This document shows positions 5,853 to 5,859 of a stretch of 5,859 nucleotides of DNA, piece after piece. The notes under the pieces were generated by a model. It was given only the letters and a program-made list of their open reading frames with translations, was not told the origin of the DNA and did no database searches. Numbering within the stretch: position 1 is the stretch's first letter; the number at the start of each line of letters is the position of its first letter. The position numbers were made by a program, and so were the translations under genes. The DNA lies in NCBI GenBank assembly GCA_900541905.1, contig UQLQ01000047.1, forward strand, positions 1 through 5,859, read 5' to 3'. This DNA comes from an uncultured Oscillospiraceae bacterium (GTDB lineage Bacteria; Bacillota; Clostridia; Oscillospirales; Acutalibacteraceae).

Positions 5853-5859
5853 TTTAATC

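Overview
The window looks like chromosomal DNA from a low-GC Firmicute, probably a gut-type Clostridia/Lachnospiraceae relative. The evidence is the AT-rich composition, AGGAG/GGAG ribosome sites, TATAAT promoters, U-tailed hairpin terminators, a YerB-type (DUF3048) lipoprotein, and a PAP2 and flippase of the kind common in that group. The exact genus cannot be read from the sequence. No tRNA, rRNA, CRISPR array, insertion sequence or phage gene was seen.

Layout, left to right. Positions 1-196 are very AT-rich leader DNA. Positions 197-727 (+) encode a small PAP2-family membrane phosphatase, closed by a strong terminator (731-767). Positions 768-1295 contain no convincing gene. They are visibly less AT-rich than the flanks and hold a TATAAT box, a perfect 16-bp palindrome and several hairpins. 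A bidirectional terminator (1297-1330) closes the minus-strand gene at 1347-2771, a Wzx-like polysaccharide/lipid flippase. A divergent intergenic region (2772-3053) carries promoters facing both ways. One of these is an extended -10 followed by a perfect 10-bp inverted repeat, ahead of the plus-strand gene 3054-4739. That gene encodes an unusual three-part protein: a flavodoxin-fold FMN reductase with a four-cysteine cluster, an SCP2-like lipid-carrier domain, and a C-terminal multi-pass membrane region. A shared convergent terminator (4739-4769) separates it from the minus-strand yerB-like lipoprotein gene (4773-5852), whose start lies at the right edge.

Each of the four genes has its own transcription boundaries, so this is not an operon. 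Three products (phosphatase, flippase, lipoprotein) are cell-envelope proteins, and the fourth is predicted to be a membrane-anchored redox/lipid-binding fusion. A shared envelope or lipid theme is inference. The most interesting items are the triple-domain fusion with its operator-like promoter, and the unexplained 768-1295 segment, which could be a structured RNA or a decayed gene.
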